DNA of 64,000 nt from Naegleria lovaniensis (GCF_003324165.1 NW_025407867.1:235600-299599); one strand, 5' to 3'. Counted from the first letter of the stretch, positions 44,736 through 54,965 are shown. A program made the numbers and translations. Notes: generated by a model from the letters alone, not told the origin.

Positions 44736-44774
44736 ATGGCCCGAATGATGAATCATTTTAGTTGTCTCTTCAAC

Positions 44775-47603
44775 TTACCAATGTAATAAATGATGGTAAT
44801 TCTTGATCAAAATATTTCTTGCTCCATTACCGTCACGAGGGATGTGGAAGTGACAATGATTGCAATGAAACCATTTGCTTCCATAAAGGTCTTCCTTGAT
44901 CACTGAACAATTTCCACACGTTTTCGATGTATATTGTTCTGTGACAACATGTACCTTGCATCCACGCATTTCTGCCTTTTGCAAGAGTTTCATTCGAAAA
45001 TCATAGTGTCTAAATCGCAACATTTGGCGAACAGTTTTTCTAGTAATTTTTCTTCCAACCCATTCGGAGGTGTTGGTGGTGGTTTCACTCGTAGTGGTGT
45101 CCCTTGATTCCCATCCTTCGAATGGTGAAGACGATGCAACAAGAGGTTCTGTTCGCACATCCATATTCTCCGTTTGGCCATTAGTATAACCTTCTTGTCC
45201 TTGACACGTGGTATCTTCTTTTCCTTGACGCTTCCTTTGTTTTTGTTTTCTAGCAATCATGGCCTTGACATTAAATTCAGGTATTATAATTTCAGAATAG
45301 TGGAAAGTTAAATAGTCAATAATTTTGTTATGCATATCATTCACCTTATTTCTAATTTTGCTTTCCAACCTTCTAATCTTCTTTTTTAAGGCTTTTCTTA
45401 AACCCTTATAAAATTTTCGTTCCTGCCGAGAATTGTATTTTAGAAATTTGTTCTTGGCAATTTCAGACCTGAGCTGATCTTGCTTTAGAGAAAGGGAAAA
45501 GAGTATGGTGTTTTCTCCTTGAGCGGCAAACTCCAACGCGTCTCCATTACTATCATAACCATACATGAAGCATCGAACACCTGGATCCAATGCAATGTAT
45601 TCCTTTCTGAGTTCATTTTGAGAAGGTTGTGGGCAGTCCTTGAGAAATTTCGTGTCATATTCAATTCCACTGTTCGAATTGGACTCGTAAAAGCTTTTAT
45701 CAAACCGTTGGTATTCTTGTCGAGTTAAAGCTTTGTGATAACGGACTGGAAGGCAAACAAAATATCTTCCTCTTTCTCGTATAAAGGTTGTCTCGTGTGA
45801 AAATTTTTTGTTGTCTTGAGGTTTGGGTAGGCAATGGGCAGACGGATCATGGAAAAATTAGAATTCAGAAAAGTTCCAATCACATGAATCAATCACATTC
45901 ATGTAAGAGATTCAAATCACATGTAAGTAAAATCGAAATACATATATATACATACCAATCTCTTCCTTTAACCACTTTCGTGCTCTTGCAGGATAATAAA
46001 ATTTCAAAAGATGATCCGTAGATTTCTTGGAAGGACATGCATTTTCATTCCCTTTAAAAAAGGTAGGTTTTAACAACACTCCTTCCTGTGATAATGAAAT
46101 GTTTGTCACCTTGAACGATTGATATGGATGTTGATTGCTTCGTCCTTTCATTTCGAATTCACGAGGTTGTCGAGTAAAATGTTTGGGATTAAATCTTTCG
46201 TTCATTTCCTCATCAGTAATCATCTCCTTCTTTCCTTTTTGAACATCTTTAAAAAATTGGTTTTTGGCCTTTCGAGCAGCCTCTTTGGATTCCTTTTCTG
46301 CTGCTTGCTTATTGTTATATCTAGTAATTTTCTCAGCCTTGACAAAATCCTTCACAGCGTTCAATTTAATATCTGCTGGACAATGTTTCAACTCTTGATC
46401 CCATAGCCACCTAGTTTGTTTGAATCTCAGGTTGGTTTGGGGATTCTTCAAAATTTTAAAGTAATCGTCTTCTGTGGTGGTAAGGAGTGTTTTTCCCTTG
46501 TTTTGCTCTAACATGAAATGAAGGAGACATGCTTCGTTATAAGCATGGTTAGAATTGAAGAAAAATCTTTCAAAGACCTTCTTTTGTTCTGAGGTGAGTT
46601 TCAATCTCACTTTCTTTGTTCTCACAAAATAATTGTCTTCGTTTGAGATTGAGAAGGAGGTGTAAATTTGTTTTAGCAATTTCTCAATAGTGTCATCAGC
46701 TTTTTCCTTTGATTCCGCAGTAGTGGATGAATTGACTCCATTCTCAGCAGTCATAGATGAACTCACTCCATTCTCAGCAGTAGTGGATGAATTGACTCCA
46801 TTCTCAGCAATCGTAGATGAATTCACTTCATTCTCTGCAGTAGTGGATGAATTCACTTCGTTCACAGCAGTCGCAGATGAACTCACTTCATTCTCAGCAG
46901 TCGTGGATGAACTCACTCCGTTCTCTTGAACCATTGTTAAAGACTCCTCCAACGCAGATACTTGCTTGAATTCCTGAACAAGCTTCTTCTTTTCTGACCC
47001 AAACTTGCGTCCGTTGAACGAGCAGACTGTCCTTTTAAACTTGGAATTCCCACACTTACATGGCGTCTTTTTCCAAGTTTCTGATTTACTCCACACTTTT
47101 TCTACCAATTCCTTCTTGCTCGGAGGTGGTTTTGTGGATGGACATCGTTGGCGAACGGAGAGGGTAAACCAACTTTGGGTCAGTATTTTCGTACCATTCT
47201 TGGCAAAACATGACACGGGACAAATCTTGTTCAAACGATCAACCGTATCATCATGCCAAAACGGTTTTCTTAACTCCTTTGAATCAGTCGAAACAGTGGA
47301 ATTGGGAACCATCCTTCTCTTATTCAATCTCTTCTTCGATGGTTGTTGTTTGTGATAGAGTTGCCTTTTTCTTAACCGTCGAACCTTATTTTTCAGCGAC
47401 TGAAATGTTCGGTGTGTAAAGTAATCTCGGTAAATTTGTTCCAAATTCATTCCCTTCCGCAAGGATGTCACAATTAAATCCTCTTCCGACTGTGAATAAG
47501 GTTCTCCTGGAGTCGTTGATACATTGGACTTGTTCGATGATGGTTGTGCTTGTCTTAACGGTAAGGGTTTGGATGGACTTAATTGACCAAGTTTCATAAT
47601 CAT
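44775..47603 (-). CDS. Fanzor: eukaryotic TnpB-like RNA-guided endonuclease (895 aa from ATG 47603)
   Basis: Two exons, 47603-45956 and 45814-44775; the 141-nt intron (GTATGT...TCAAG, phase 1) restores a continuous protein through GRYFVCLPVRYHKAL. The C-terminal half has the split RuvC nuclease: Asp in ALDPGVRCFMYG (about 625), Glu in IIIPEFNVKAM (about 729) and Asp in PRDGNGARNILIKN (about 877), with a four-Cys zinc finger (CGNC...CNHC). Upstream, VRTKKVRLKLTSEQKKVF and a TRWLWDQEL helix match the Fanzor/TnpB nucleic-acid recognition lobe. N-terminally there is a Myb-like helix set (about 36-85) and eight 10-residue repeats (about 222-296). All catalytic residues are present. The stop TAA overlaps GTAAGT, so a short further exon cannot be excluded. 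Confidence 0.9.
46714..46937. repeat. In-frame 30-bp minisatellite inside the Fanzor gene
   Basis: About seven to eight copies of a 30-bp unit encode a 10-residue repeat of the form ENGVNSSTTA with substitutions (ENEVSSSATA, VNEVNSSTTA, and so on). It falls in the linker between the Myb-like N-terminal region and the nuclease lobe. Because the unit is a multiple of three, copy number can change without breaking the frame. Likely a flexible, disordered spacer. Confidence 0.9.
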
Positions 47604-47695
47604 TTTCTGGTAATGGTCAGAATTGGTCCATGTTTCTGGAAAAGTTATCGATATAGTAGAGGTAAAGGTGTTAATATCAGTGATTTCTGAAAAGG

Positions 47696-48142
47696 TTAAA
47701 TCATCGACACTCCATTGAATAATAAATTTGTTGCATCTGAAACGTCATACGCTCCTTCCAATCTGGCACGATTAATCTTTCTTTTCAATTTCTTGTACTT
47801 TTTCTTCAATGAGTTGATGGATCTATCAAAAAAGAAAGTACCAATCTTGCTCCATTCCATATTGAATTGTTTTAAAAATAACAACATGTAATGTTCTTGG
47901 GTTGCGTATGTTTTTCCTTGATCGAGAGAGAGAAATTCAATACTAATTCCACGCTCCAAATAAGCAGTCCTTAATAAGTCTCCAAATTTATCAACAGTAG
48001 ATACGTCTTTCAATACTTCCAATCTCTGCCAATGAGAAGCAATCTTCTTCTTTTTCTTTGCTCTTTCTTCCTCAACTCTCCGACACTTGTCAAACTGTTG
48101 TATTTTGGGTGCTCGATCAATTAATGACCAGACAATATTCAC
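47696..48142 (-). CDS. Myb/SANT-like frame upstream of Fanzor, probably its N-terminal part
   Basis: About 148 codons, open further upstream to about 48190 but without any suitable ATG. It encodes a basic helical region and a Myb/SANT-like motif (MEWSKIGTFFFDRSINSLKK then KYKKLKRK), resembling the one at the Fanzor N-terminus (HRTFQSLKNKVRRLRKR). The Fanzor frame stays open upstream of its ATG to about 47740, so a single extra A in the AAATTT at 47724-47729 would fuse the two into one protein with tandem Myb-like units. It overlaps the first codons of the divergent Crinkler-like gene by 19 bases. Confidence 0.5.
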   Translation of the reverse strand: MNIVWSLIDRAPKIQQFDKCRRVEEERAKKKKKIASHWQRLEVLKDVSTVDKFGDLLRTAYLERGISIEFLSLDQGKTYATQEHYMLLFLKQFNMEWSKIGTFFFDRSINSLKKKYKKLKRKINRARLEGAYDVSDATNLLFNGVSMI

Positions 48143-51074
48143 TATGGAAATTGGAGCCAGTGAGTAAACAAATCATACAAAAATTGGGCGAACCAATTGC
48201 AAAAGGAGGCGCTGATTTGAGTCTTGATCAAGTTTCTTCATTAGATAGCAAAACTCTCTACACCATTGCAAGTGATTTAGCCTCATTCAAGGATGAACTC
48301 GTGGCTATCCAAAACATGAAAAATCTTGACACCACTTTGTGCACGAAAGTTGTCAAGTGGGTCAATCAATTTCTACTACAGGACAAGATTCAAGTTAAGA
48401 AATTCACTTTTCCTACACCGTCTTCATTCTCTCCAGACAATATTGAAGAAATGGCCGCTGAAGATGAATTAGACAAAAAATATCTTCAAAGCAAAAACTT
48501 ACACAAAAGTGAGAAGGCATTTCTCGATGATTTATTGAACAACTACACTCTAAAAGATTTAACAAAACCTTCCCCGATAGCCACGGATAAAATGAGTTTT
48601 AAAATGAAACACCGTGAAGAGACAATCAAATTAGTAGTGAGTGTAGCAAAGGAACATTTGAATTTCAAAAAAGGAGGGAATAAGCAAGGTTTAAACTTTT
48701 TCATTGCAAAAGGAGGAAGCGGAAGTGGAAAATCACGAATTTTAACGGAAATACCCAACATTATGCGCAAAGCAACAGAACTGGATGCTATTTTCCAAAA
48801 CACACAGATTATTTATTTTAACTTTGTTGTAAATCAACAGAAAGATGGTTGGTAAAACGGATTATTTATTCTTCGCCGCGTGTGCGTGCGCATGTCTAAT
48901 AGTTGAATAAATAAGATTTACATTACCTTTTCTATCCTGTAATTCAGCAAGAGTACAACACAAATAGATGCAACAAACATATGCATCAGTCTCATACAGG
49001 ATGACATTATTAAGCGTGCGCTGATTAAACATCCCATGGTAAACCATGAGGCATCCTTTGGACTGAAATCAGTTCAAAGAGCATCCCACTAAAGTGAGGC
49101 ATCCTATTGCGATGCAATAAGGCATCCCATGATTAAAATCATAAGGCATCCCAATGTATTGAGGCATCCCAGCTCAAATGGCCAAGGCATCCTTTGGACT
49201 GAATTCAGTTCAAAGAGCATCCCACTAAAGTGAGGCATCCTATTGCAATGCAATAAGGCATCCCAAGTTGAGACATGAGGCATCCCACCCAAAGGTGAGG
49301 GAGTTGTGGAAAGCCACAACTATGTTTGTTTATTTCAGAGGTGGATTGGGAGGAGGGTGGGTACTTTTCAATTCTTTGAGAGAAAGTGATTCTATCACCT
49401 TTCTCGAAGTAATTGATAATAATTGTTCCATATCACAAGTAATGTAAATTTTTTTTTGAAAGTGAAAATTCAAAAAATTAGTCAACCAACCACTTTTATT
49501 GATTACAACAAACCTCAGTAAAACTCCCTTTTACTACCGAATTTGCAAAAGGGTTCTCATTGGATGATTCTGAAAGAGATAAAGCATCAATTCCAATGAT
49601 TGTTTCCAGAATTGTCTATGCTGCATTTGAAGGGAACATTGAGGATATCATTCAGAAAATGCCATCCAGTGCTAATGATTCTCTACTCTATGGAGTTTTG
49701 AAAATAATATCAATGAAACTCCATGAACAATACAAATCAACTGAAATTATTCCATTAGTATTGGCCTTTGATGAATATCAATTGGCTACGAGACATATTT
49801 CAGGACTACACACCACAATCCAACACAAATTAGGATGGTATATGAGACATGTGCAATTCCAACACCAAATTTTACTCTTTCCTGCTTTTGCAGGAACCTT
49901 GAACGAAAATGACGCGAAAATGGAACCAACACAATATACACCCGCAACATTGCCACTTCCATCATTGAGATCGATAGATATCCAAGAGATTATGCAAGAT
50001 TTGGGCCTGTCAGCACTGTACGAGAGAAATAGGGAGTTTTGGAATGCCATTGGAGTCGTACCTCGGCATTTACAGTGGGCTCTAGAAGGCTATGATGTAA
50101 AGAAGCAAGAGTTACAAAATATGGTAGACATTTTCAATGAAGATACTGTAATATCCAGCATATATTACAACGTAACAAACACCGTTCAAAGGCAATATGG
50201 AAGTGATTTACAAAAACCAACGGATTACTTTGTCGAATTGGCTCTGAGAACATTATCTGGATTGAGTGAAACGGAACAAGATGACAGAATTACCAAGTAC
50301 ATCCGTGAAGGAAAGGTATATGACACTAATGACTTTGTTGGGCTTCCTCTCGTAGTAATTGATATCTTGGCAACAAAGAAGGATTGCATTCCAAAGCAGG
50401 TCGTGACGGATTTCATTACAGCAACATCAAAAAAACCCAGATGGGAAATATTTGAGGAAGTGTGTATCAAAACAATGACGGCTAGATTTAATGTTTTGTA
50501 CACTGTCAACAAATCAACGACTGTACCTTTTTCAAGGTTGTTTAAGGGCGCACACTTTGCAAAAATGGGAAGAATTCTTTTGGAAACTACTAATGATGAG
50601 TGGTTTAGGTATTGTTGCTTGGATTCAAAAATATCAGACAGCAACGGAAATGCAAATAACGAACTTCTCACACTGAATCATTTGGCAAAGACGAAAAAGA
50701 ATCATAAAGATATTGATGGAGTATTTTGTCCTTTAATCAATGTTAACACAGGCAAAAGAATTGTCTTTGTTGTGCAAAACAAATTTCAACAAGAAGACTC
50801 GGAGAAAACTTTGCTCTCACCAGGCGAGATTGTGGAGTATTATGAAAATGCGGCTAAAACACCGTTCGAAAACTCTGAGACTTTTGTAATCATTTTCACA
50901 AACAAAAAAATATCCAAATCAACAAGAGATATGATAGAAAAAGGAAAAATTACAACCACCAAAGAAAAAAAGGAACTTGTAGTCGCTACTGATAAGTTAA
51001 TAGTTGTATCTGGTGATTGTTTTGATAATTTCTTTCATCCTTTCGTTGCCAATATTTTGCTTGGAGGCCAATAA
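48124..51074 (+). CDS. Crinkler/RHS-type P-loop NTPase with C-terminal REase-like domain, interrupted
   Basis: The first part (ATG 48124 to about 48850) ends in a P-loop NTPase start: NFFIAKGGSGSGKSRILTEIP (Walker A) and a strand IIYFNFVVN. The second part (frame open from about 49507 to 51074) continues the domain with SIPMIVSRIVYAAF and PLVLAFDEYQ (Walker B). It ends in a REase-superfamily-like module with DGVF...RIVFVVQNKFQ, where Q-x-K replaces the usual E-x-K. This layout is that of Crinkler-RHS-type proteins, proposed selfish or effector proteins. The joint is not clean: a GT-AG splice with GTAAAA breaks the frame, a GTTGGT donor at 48848 keeps it. About 670 bases with the stem-loop array lie between. 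Possibly an intron, possibly an insertion. Confidence 0.7.
49030..49320. repeat. Linker-palindrome array: A-GGCATCC alternating with variable stem-loops
   Basis: Thirteen units in 290 bases. A short constant linker (A-GGCATCC, once ACATCC, twice AGCATCC) separates spacers of about 10-22 bases that are mostly self-complementary with different sequences: CATGGT/ACCATG, TTTGGACTGA/TCAGTTCAAA (one G-T), CACT/AGTG, TATTGC/GCAATA, ATGATT/AATCAT, CAAT/ATTG, one weak unit, a second TTTGGACTGAA/TTCAGTTCAAA, CACT/AGTG, TATTGC/GCAATA, CAAGT/ACATG (one mismatch), CACC/GGTG and finally GTTGTGG/CCACAAC. A block of about 79 bases is duplicated (49050-49128 and 49186-49264). Between here and 49517 I see only a T-run and no gene. 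Confidence 0.9.
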
Positions 51075-51473
51075 AACGTTCACTTTAGCATTGATTTTCC
51101 TCAAAGCCAAATTCTTCCATTATGGAGTGCAATTTCGAACCACAATCAGAGGAAACAACGGTTGTTTGTCTGGCAACAATTTACCTTGAATTTTTCATTG
51201 TCAGGATTTGAACCTTCGATCAACGAAACGAATTTGGATATTTGTTTTTTTGACATGACCTGGAGCTAAATAATTCAGATTCAAGGAAAATCATCCCATT
51301 TTGCAAACTCATGATGGTGTATTGGGCCAAGCTTCAATGGTGTAAAGGATACGAATGAAAAGCAAGTTTCGAGCTTTTAATCAACAAGCTCATTTTTCCA
51401 ACAGCGCCGTTATGCCGAGGAATAATTGTAATCAAACCATTACAATCCACAACACGTTTCAAACAAAAAAAAA
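51075..51473. other. Intergenic region, right border of the island
   Basis: About 400 bases between the Crinkler-like gene and the small secreted-protein gene. No coding frame, array or terminal inverted repeat was recognised. A T-loop-like string on the minus strand near 51205-51220 does not belong to a tRNA. It ends in nine A's immediately before ATG 51474, the start context seen in many genes here. Confidence 0.35.
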
Positions 51474-51809
51474 ATGCAAGTTCGTTCCTTCCAACTCTTA
51501 GCTTTATTAATCCTTCTATTGTTCACTCTTTGCATTTTCAACAACGTTCTTGGTAGTCATGATGTTTTTGATGAATTGAGTGATCATGTCAGTGGTCATT
51601 ACAACACCATTCATTCGAAACATCGTCAACATGACCATCACGGTCATGGAAGACCACCAAAATTGGGACGACCTGGTAAAGGAAGTGCTATTGGAATAGC
51701 ACCTCAACCAGTCGATGAAAATAATCGAAAGGATGATCGATCTGTTTTGGTTGGCAACAATGATCGAGGAAATGAGATGGATCAAGGAAATGAATTGATT
51801 CAGGTTTAA
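51474..51809 (+). CDS. Small secreted His-rich protein, unknown (111 aa)
   Basis: A textbook signal peptide (LLALLILLLFTLCIFNNVLG) is followed by about 80 polar residues with a His-rich stretch (HSKHRQHDHHGHGRPPK), which could bind metal, and an Asn/Asp-rich tail. No cysteines remain in the mature part and no domain is recognised. Start ATG follows a long A-run. It ends about 100 bases from the convergent pirin gene. Confidence 0.65.
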   Translation: MQVRSFQLLALLILLLFTLCIFNNVLGSHDVFDELSDHVSGHYNTIHSKHRQHDHHGHGRPPKLGRPGKGSAIGIAPQPVDENNRKDDRSVLVGNNDRGNEMDQGNELIQV

Positions 51810-51906
51810 TGTTGTTGTTGATGTTCAGTGTGTCAAGTTCAGTAAAAAAACAATTTGAAATATTTTCACACACAAATGGTTGAAATTGTTTTTCCAAATG
51901 TTTGGG

Positions 51907-52827
51907 TTAATGAGAAGAATTGGAATGAACAATCATATCGAAAACGACAAATTCCAAGAAGGAATCAATGGCATTTGTCGTTTCTCGAGAGGCTTGATCC
52001 ATTAATTCTTTCGTTTTGAAAACAATTTCAAGCGACTTTCCAAACAAGGCAACATTTTCATTCGTGAGCAAACATGAATCTCCAGGACCAAGTTCAATCA
52101 ATGGTTCTTCTTGTTCTTTTTCAGAATATTCATTCAGCTCTTTCTTGATAATAATTTGAAGAAGTTTTTCTTTCGAATGAAATTTTTCATTATTTCCCCA
52201 AAATGGAACATGAATAAATAATCTTCGACAAGCTCTCAGTTCATGTCGAACTTGATGACCGAATTGTAACAAACTCGATAATGCAAAGAAATCTTGATCC
52301 ATTCCAATAATTTCCTCATTTGGAAAATTGTCATTCTCTTGTTGAATGGAAGAAATTAATTCTTTTGGAACAATCATGAGACAGAGTTGATTCAACCTCT
52401 TTTCATTTGAAAATTCAATTTTCTGATACCTAGGAGGTGTATTCAACGTTCTTGGTTTGACCCAAATTTGTAACAATTTACAATCCCATTCCGGATGCTT
52501 GTTCATTTCGGAGTGAAACATTCCGCTTCCGGCGGAGGTAAATTGCACCGTTCCGAAACGACACCGATGTGCATTTCCCATGGAATCGTAATGAGATAAT
52601 TCTCCACTCAACATGTATGTGAAAATTTCATAATTTTGATGAGGATGACTTGCAAATCCATTGTTATTTCGTTCCACACAATCTTCATTGACGACTCGAA
52701 GGGGAGAATTTCGAGGTAAGTGTTGGTGAGAGTGAAAAGCTTCGAGCCAACCTTGTTTGATGTGTTGACGTTTGTCAGATGGAATGAATTGAATCGAAAG
52801 GAGTGGAATGGAGCGAGGTGAAGACAT
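51907..52827 (-). CDS. Pirin-family bicupin (306 aa)
   Basis: Start at ATG 52827; upstream in-frame codons are not ATG. Cupin motifs of pirin are clear: FASHPHQNYEIFTYMLSGEL supplies the two-His metal pair and SAGSGMFHSEMN the third His and the Glu, with HYDSMGN between. The second cupin half is more divergent and carries an insertion rich in Glu near the C-terminus. Pirins bind Fe; eukaryotic ones act as nuclear cofactors and some bacterial ones as quercetinases, so the role here is open. No targeting signal seen. Confidence 0.9.
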   Translation of the reverse strand: MSSPRSIPLLSIQFIPSDKRQHIKQGWLEAFHSHQHLPRNSPLRVVNEDCVERNNNGFASHPHQNYEIFTYMLSGELSHYDSMGNAHRCRFGTVQFTSAGSGMFHSEMNKHPEWDCKLLQIWVKPRTLNTPPRYQKIEFSNEKRLNQLCLMIVPKELISSIQQENDNFPNEEIIGMDQDFFALSSLLQFGHQVRHELRACRRLFIHVPFWGNNEKFHSKEKLLQIIIKKELNEYSEKEQEEPLIELGPGDSCLLTNENVALFGKSLEIVFKTKELMDQASRETTNAIDSFLEFVVFDMIVHSNSSH

Positions 52828-53004
52828 GGAGGAACTCTTTGTATGTTTTTTTTTGAAATAGATAATATGAATTGGGATTGTTTTTAAAATGAAAACTTTG
52901 CAGTTACCGAAACTCAAAGTCCAACTCTTTAATACGCACGCTTAACCGGATGACACTTGACATTTAAGGTTTTTTCTCGAGATTGCTGTATGAACCCCCC
53001 ATTC

Positions 53005-54712
53005 CTATCTCTTTGGTAAATCCTTAACCACATTTCCCGAATGCACCTCTCTCTGCATCACTTCTTGATGATAATGTTGATTAATATTTCGTGTCAAATA
53101 AAACCAAATCACCCAACACACAAAAACAACCCAACCCAAACAAAACATAACCAATGCCAACAAGTGTGGTTGTTTCAACCCCATTACATCATACAACAAT
53201 GGAGAAGGGACCATGACACCCAATGCTTGTCCAGCTCCAAATCCAAAACAAATGTCAAACGCCGTGACACGTCCCAAAAAATGATTTGGTGTTAATTGTT
53301 CAATGGCAGACATGCTGTACACCCAAATGACACCAGCAGCAGATCCTAATATGAAACTTCCAATCATGAACATGGACACGTGAATGGTAAAGGTCATTAA
53401 TAAAAATCCTAATGGAAGGAATAAGAAACAAATGAGAATGACGAAACGTAACCAAAACGCACTTCGCAACGATCTTCGAATTCGATTTCCCAAAATCAAT
53501 TCACACAACATGGGAGCAATTCCTGAACCTACTCCAAATAAGCAATACGCAATCGTGTTGGTATTTTCAGGACTGTTCCCAATGGTAACGATTGGAAATT
53601 CTGAAATTTTCACATTAATAAATTCCACACTCGCCCAAATAAAACTTCCAATTAATTTCATTACTGCAAAACTCAATAAATAACCTCTTCCTCCCAATAA
53701 CAATTTAAATCCTTGATATAATTCCACAATACTGTGTCGTACGAGAGCGAGACCTTTCGGAGTGTTGGCAGGTTTCGGAGGATTCAACTCTGGAAACCAC
53801 ATCAATCCAATGGTTAAGGCAAGAGCGAACACAAATAACATTCCATTCATGAGATAGACGGTTAATAATCCAAAACTAGCACGAATCAATCCTCCCAAAG
53901 CAGCACCTGCATACGAGCAAAACAACCATGTCAAACTGTCCAATGCATTGCATGCAATTAAATCATGATGATCGACCACGAGTGGTAATAAACAACCACG
54001 ACAGGCATCGTAAAAGGCATTGATGAAAAACATGAAAAACATTTCCATGTAATAAAAGGCAAATAAGGGACCATTTCCTAAATGTTGAATGAGAAATCCG
54101 AAAGGAAGACAGAAGGCGACGATTCCTCTTAATATGTTGGCAATGATCAAGACAATTCTGCGATCGAAGAGATCGCTGCAAACGCCGGCGAGAGGCATGG
54201 CGAGACAGGATGGAGCAAAGATGGAAATGAAGAGGGCACCTGTGGCAAAACCAAAGGTTGCTCGATTCTCTACTTCATAAATGACACCTGTGACATTTTC
54301 ATTTACCAAATATAGAAATTTTAAAGTCATGCATGATCATCAGGTTAGTATTTCTATCAAAACCCAATATCCAATACTCACCAATTTCCGAAAAATAATT
54401 TCCCATTCCAGACAATACTCCTGCCATCCAAATCATCATAAATCTCTTATTATGAAATAGTAATGAAATGTAAGGATTTCTCTGCAGCACTGGTTTCGAA
54501 CTTTCGGCATCGAGTTGTCCATATTCTCCCATCGTGGTCATGGCTGTTCCTTGTACAGCTGTTTCGTGAGGTTGTTCGGGAATGGTCTTGTGTTCCAAAA
54601 TTTCCTCATGATGATGTGTGTCTTGATTCATTTCATGGTGTGGTATTTCTTCAAGAGATGACGATGGTTGGATGGTTGTGTTGGGTGTGACAATGACATA
54701 TGGTTGCATCAT
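53005..54712 (-). CDS. Major facilitator superfamily transporter (537 aa)
   Basis: Two exons, 54712-54382 and 54287-53005 (intron GTGAGT...CACAG, phase 1). A long polar N-terminus (His/Glu/Thr-rich, about 80 residues) is followed by about eleven or twelve hydrophobic helices. MFS signature between helices 2 and 3: GVCSDLFDRRIVLI. The pattern resembles the drug/enterobactin-exporter-like MFS_3 branch. Substrate unknown. A His/Tyr-rich cytoplasmic tail ends the protein. Confidence 0.87.
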
Positions 54713-54965
54713 TTTCCAATGAACATTGAATTGGTGTCAATAATAATGATTTCTTTTTAAACTGGGTAATTGGTCACTCGATGCTCAAAACTGTCCTAAA
54801 ATGTCACTCACACCATAATGCTCTGTTGAAGAACACTTTTGGAGAAAACTGTCATTCGATACAATGTAAATTTAATACATCATGCATGTATTGGAAACTC
54901 AATGAACAAAACATACGTATATTCGTCAGTTCATCTAGTACTACGAGCACCAAGATGGTGTCGTC

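Noticed and set aside
48862-49319. Minus-strand frames across the palindrome array
   Set aside because: Translations only mirror the repeat units and have no domain or start context.
49030-49320. CRISPR-like repeat-spacer array
   Set aside because: The constant parts are only about 8 bases, the spacers are palindromes, no cas genes are near and the host is eukaryotic. Reported as a linker-palindrome array instead.
44775-51074. Bacterial contamination (TnpB/IS607-type element)
   Set aside because: The nuclease gene has a phase-correct spliceosomal intron and local base composition, and it sits inside a contig of eukaryotic genes.
51190-51235. tRNA-like T-loop string (GGTTCAAATCC on the minus strand)
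   Set aside because: No matching stems, D-arm, anticodon arm or acceptor stem around it.
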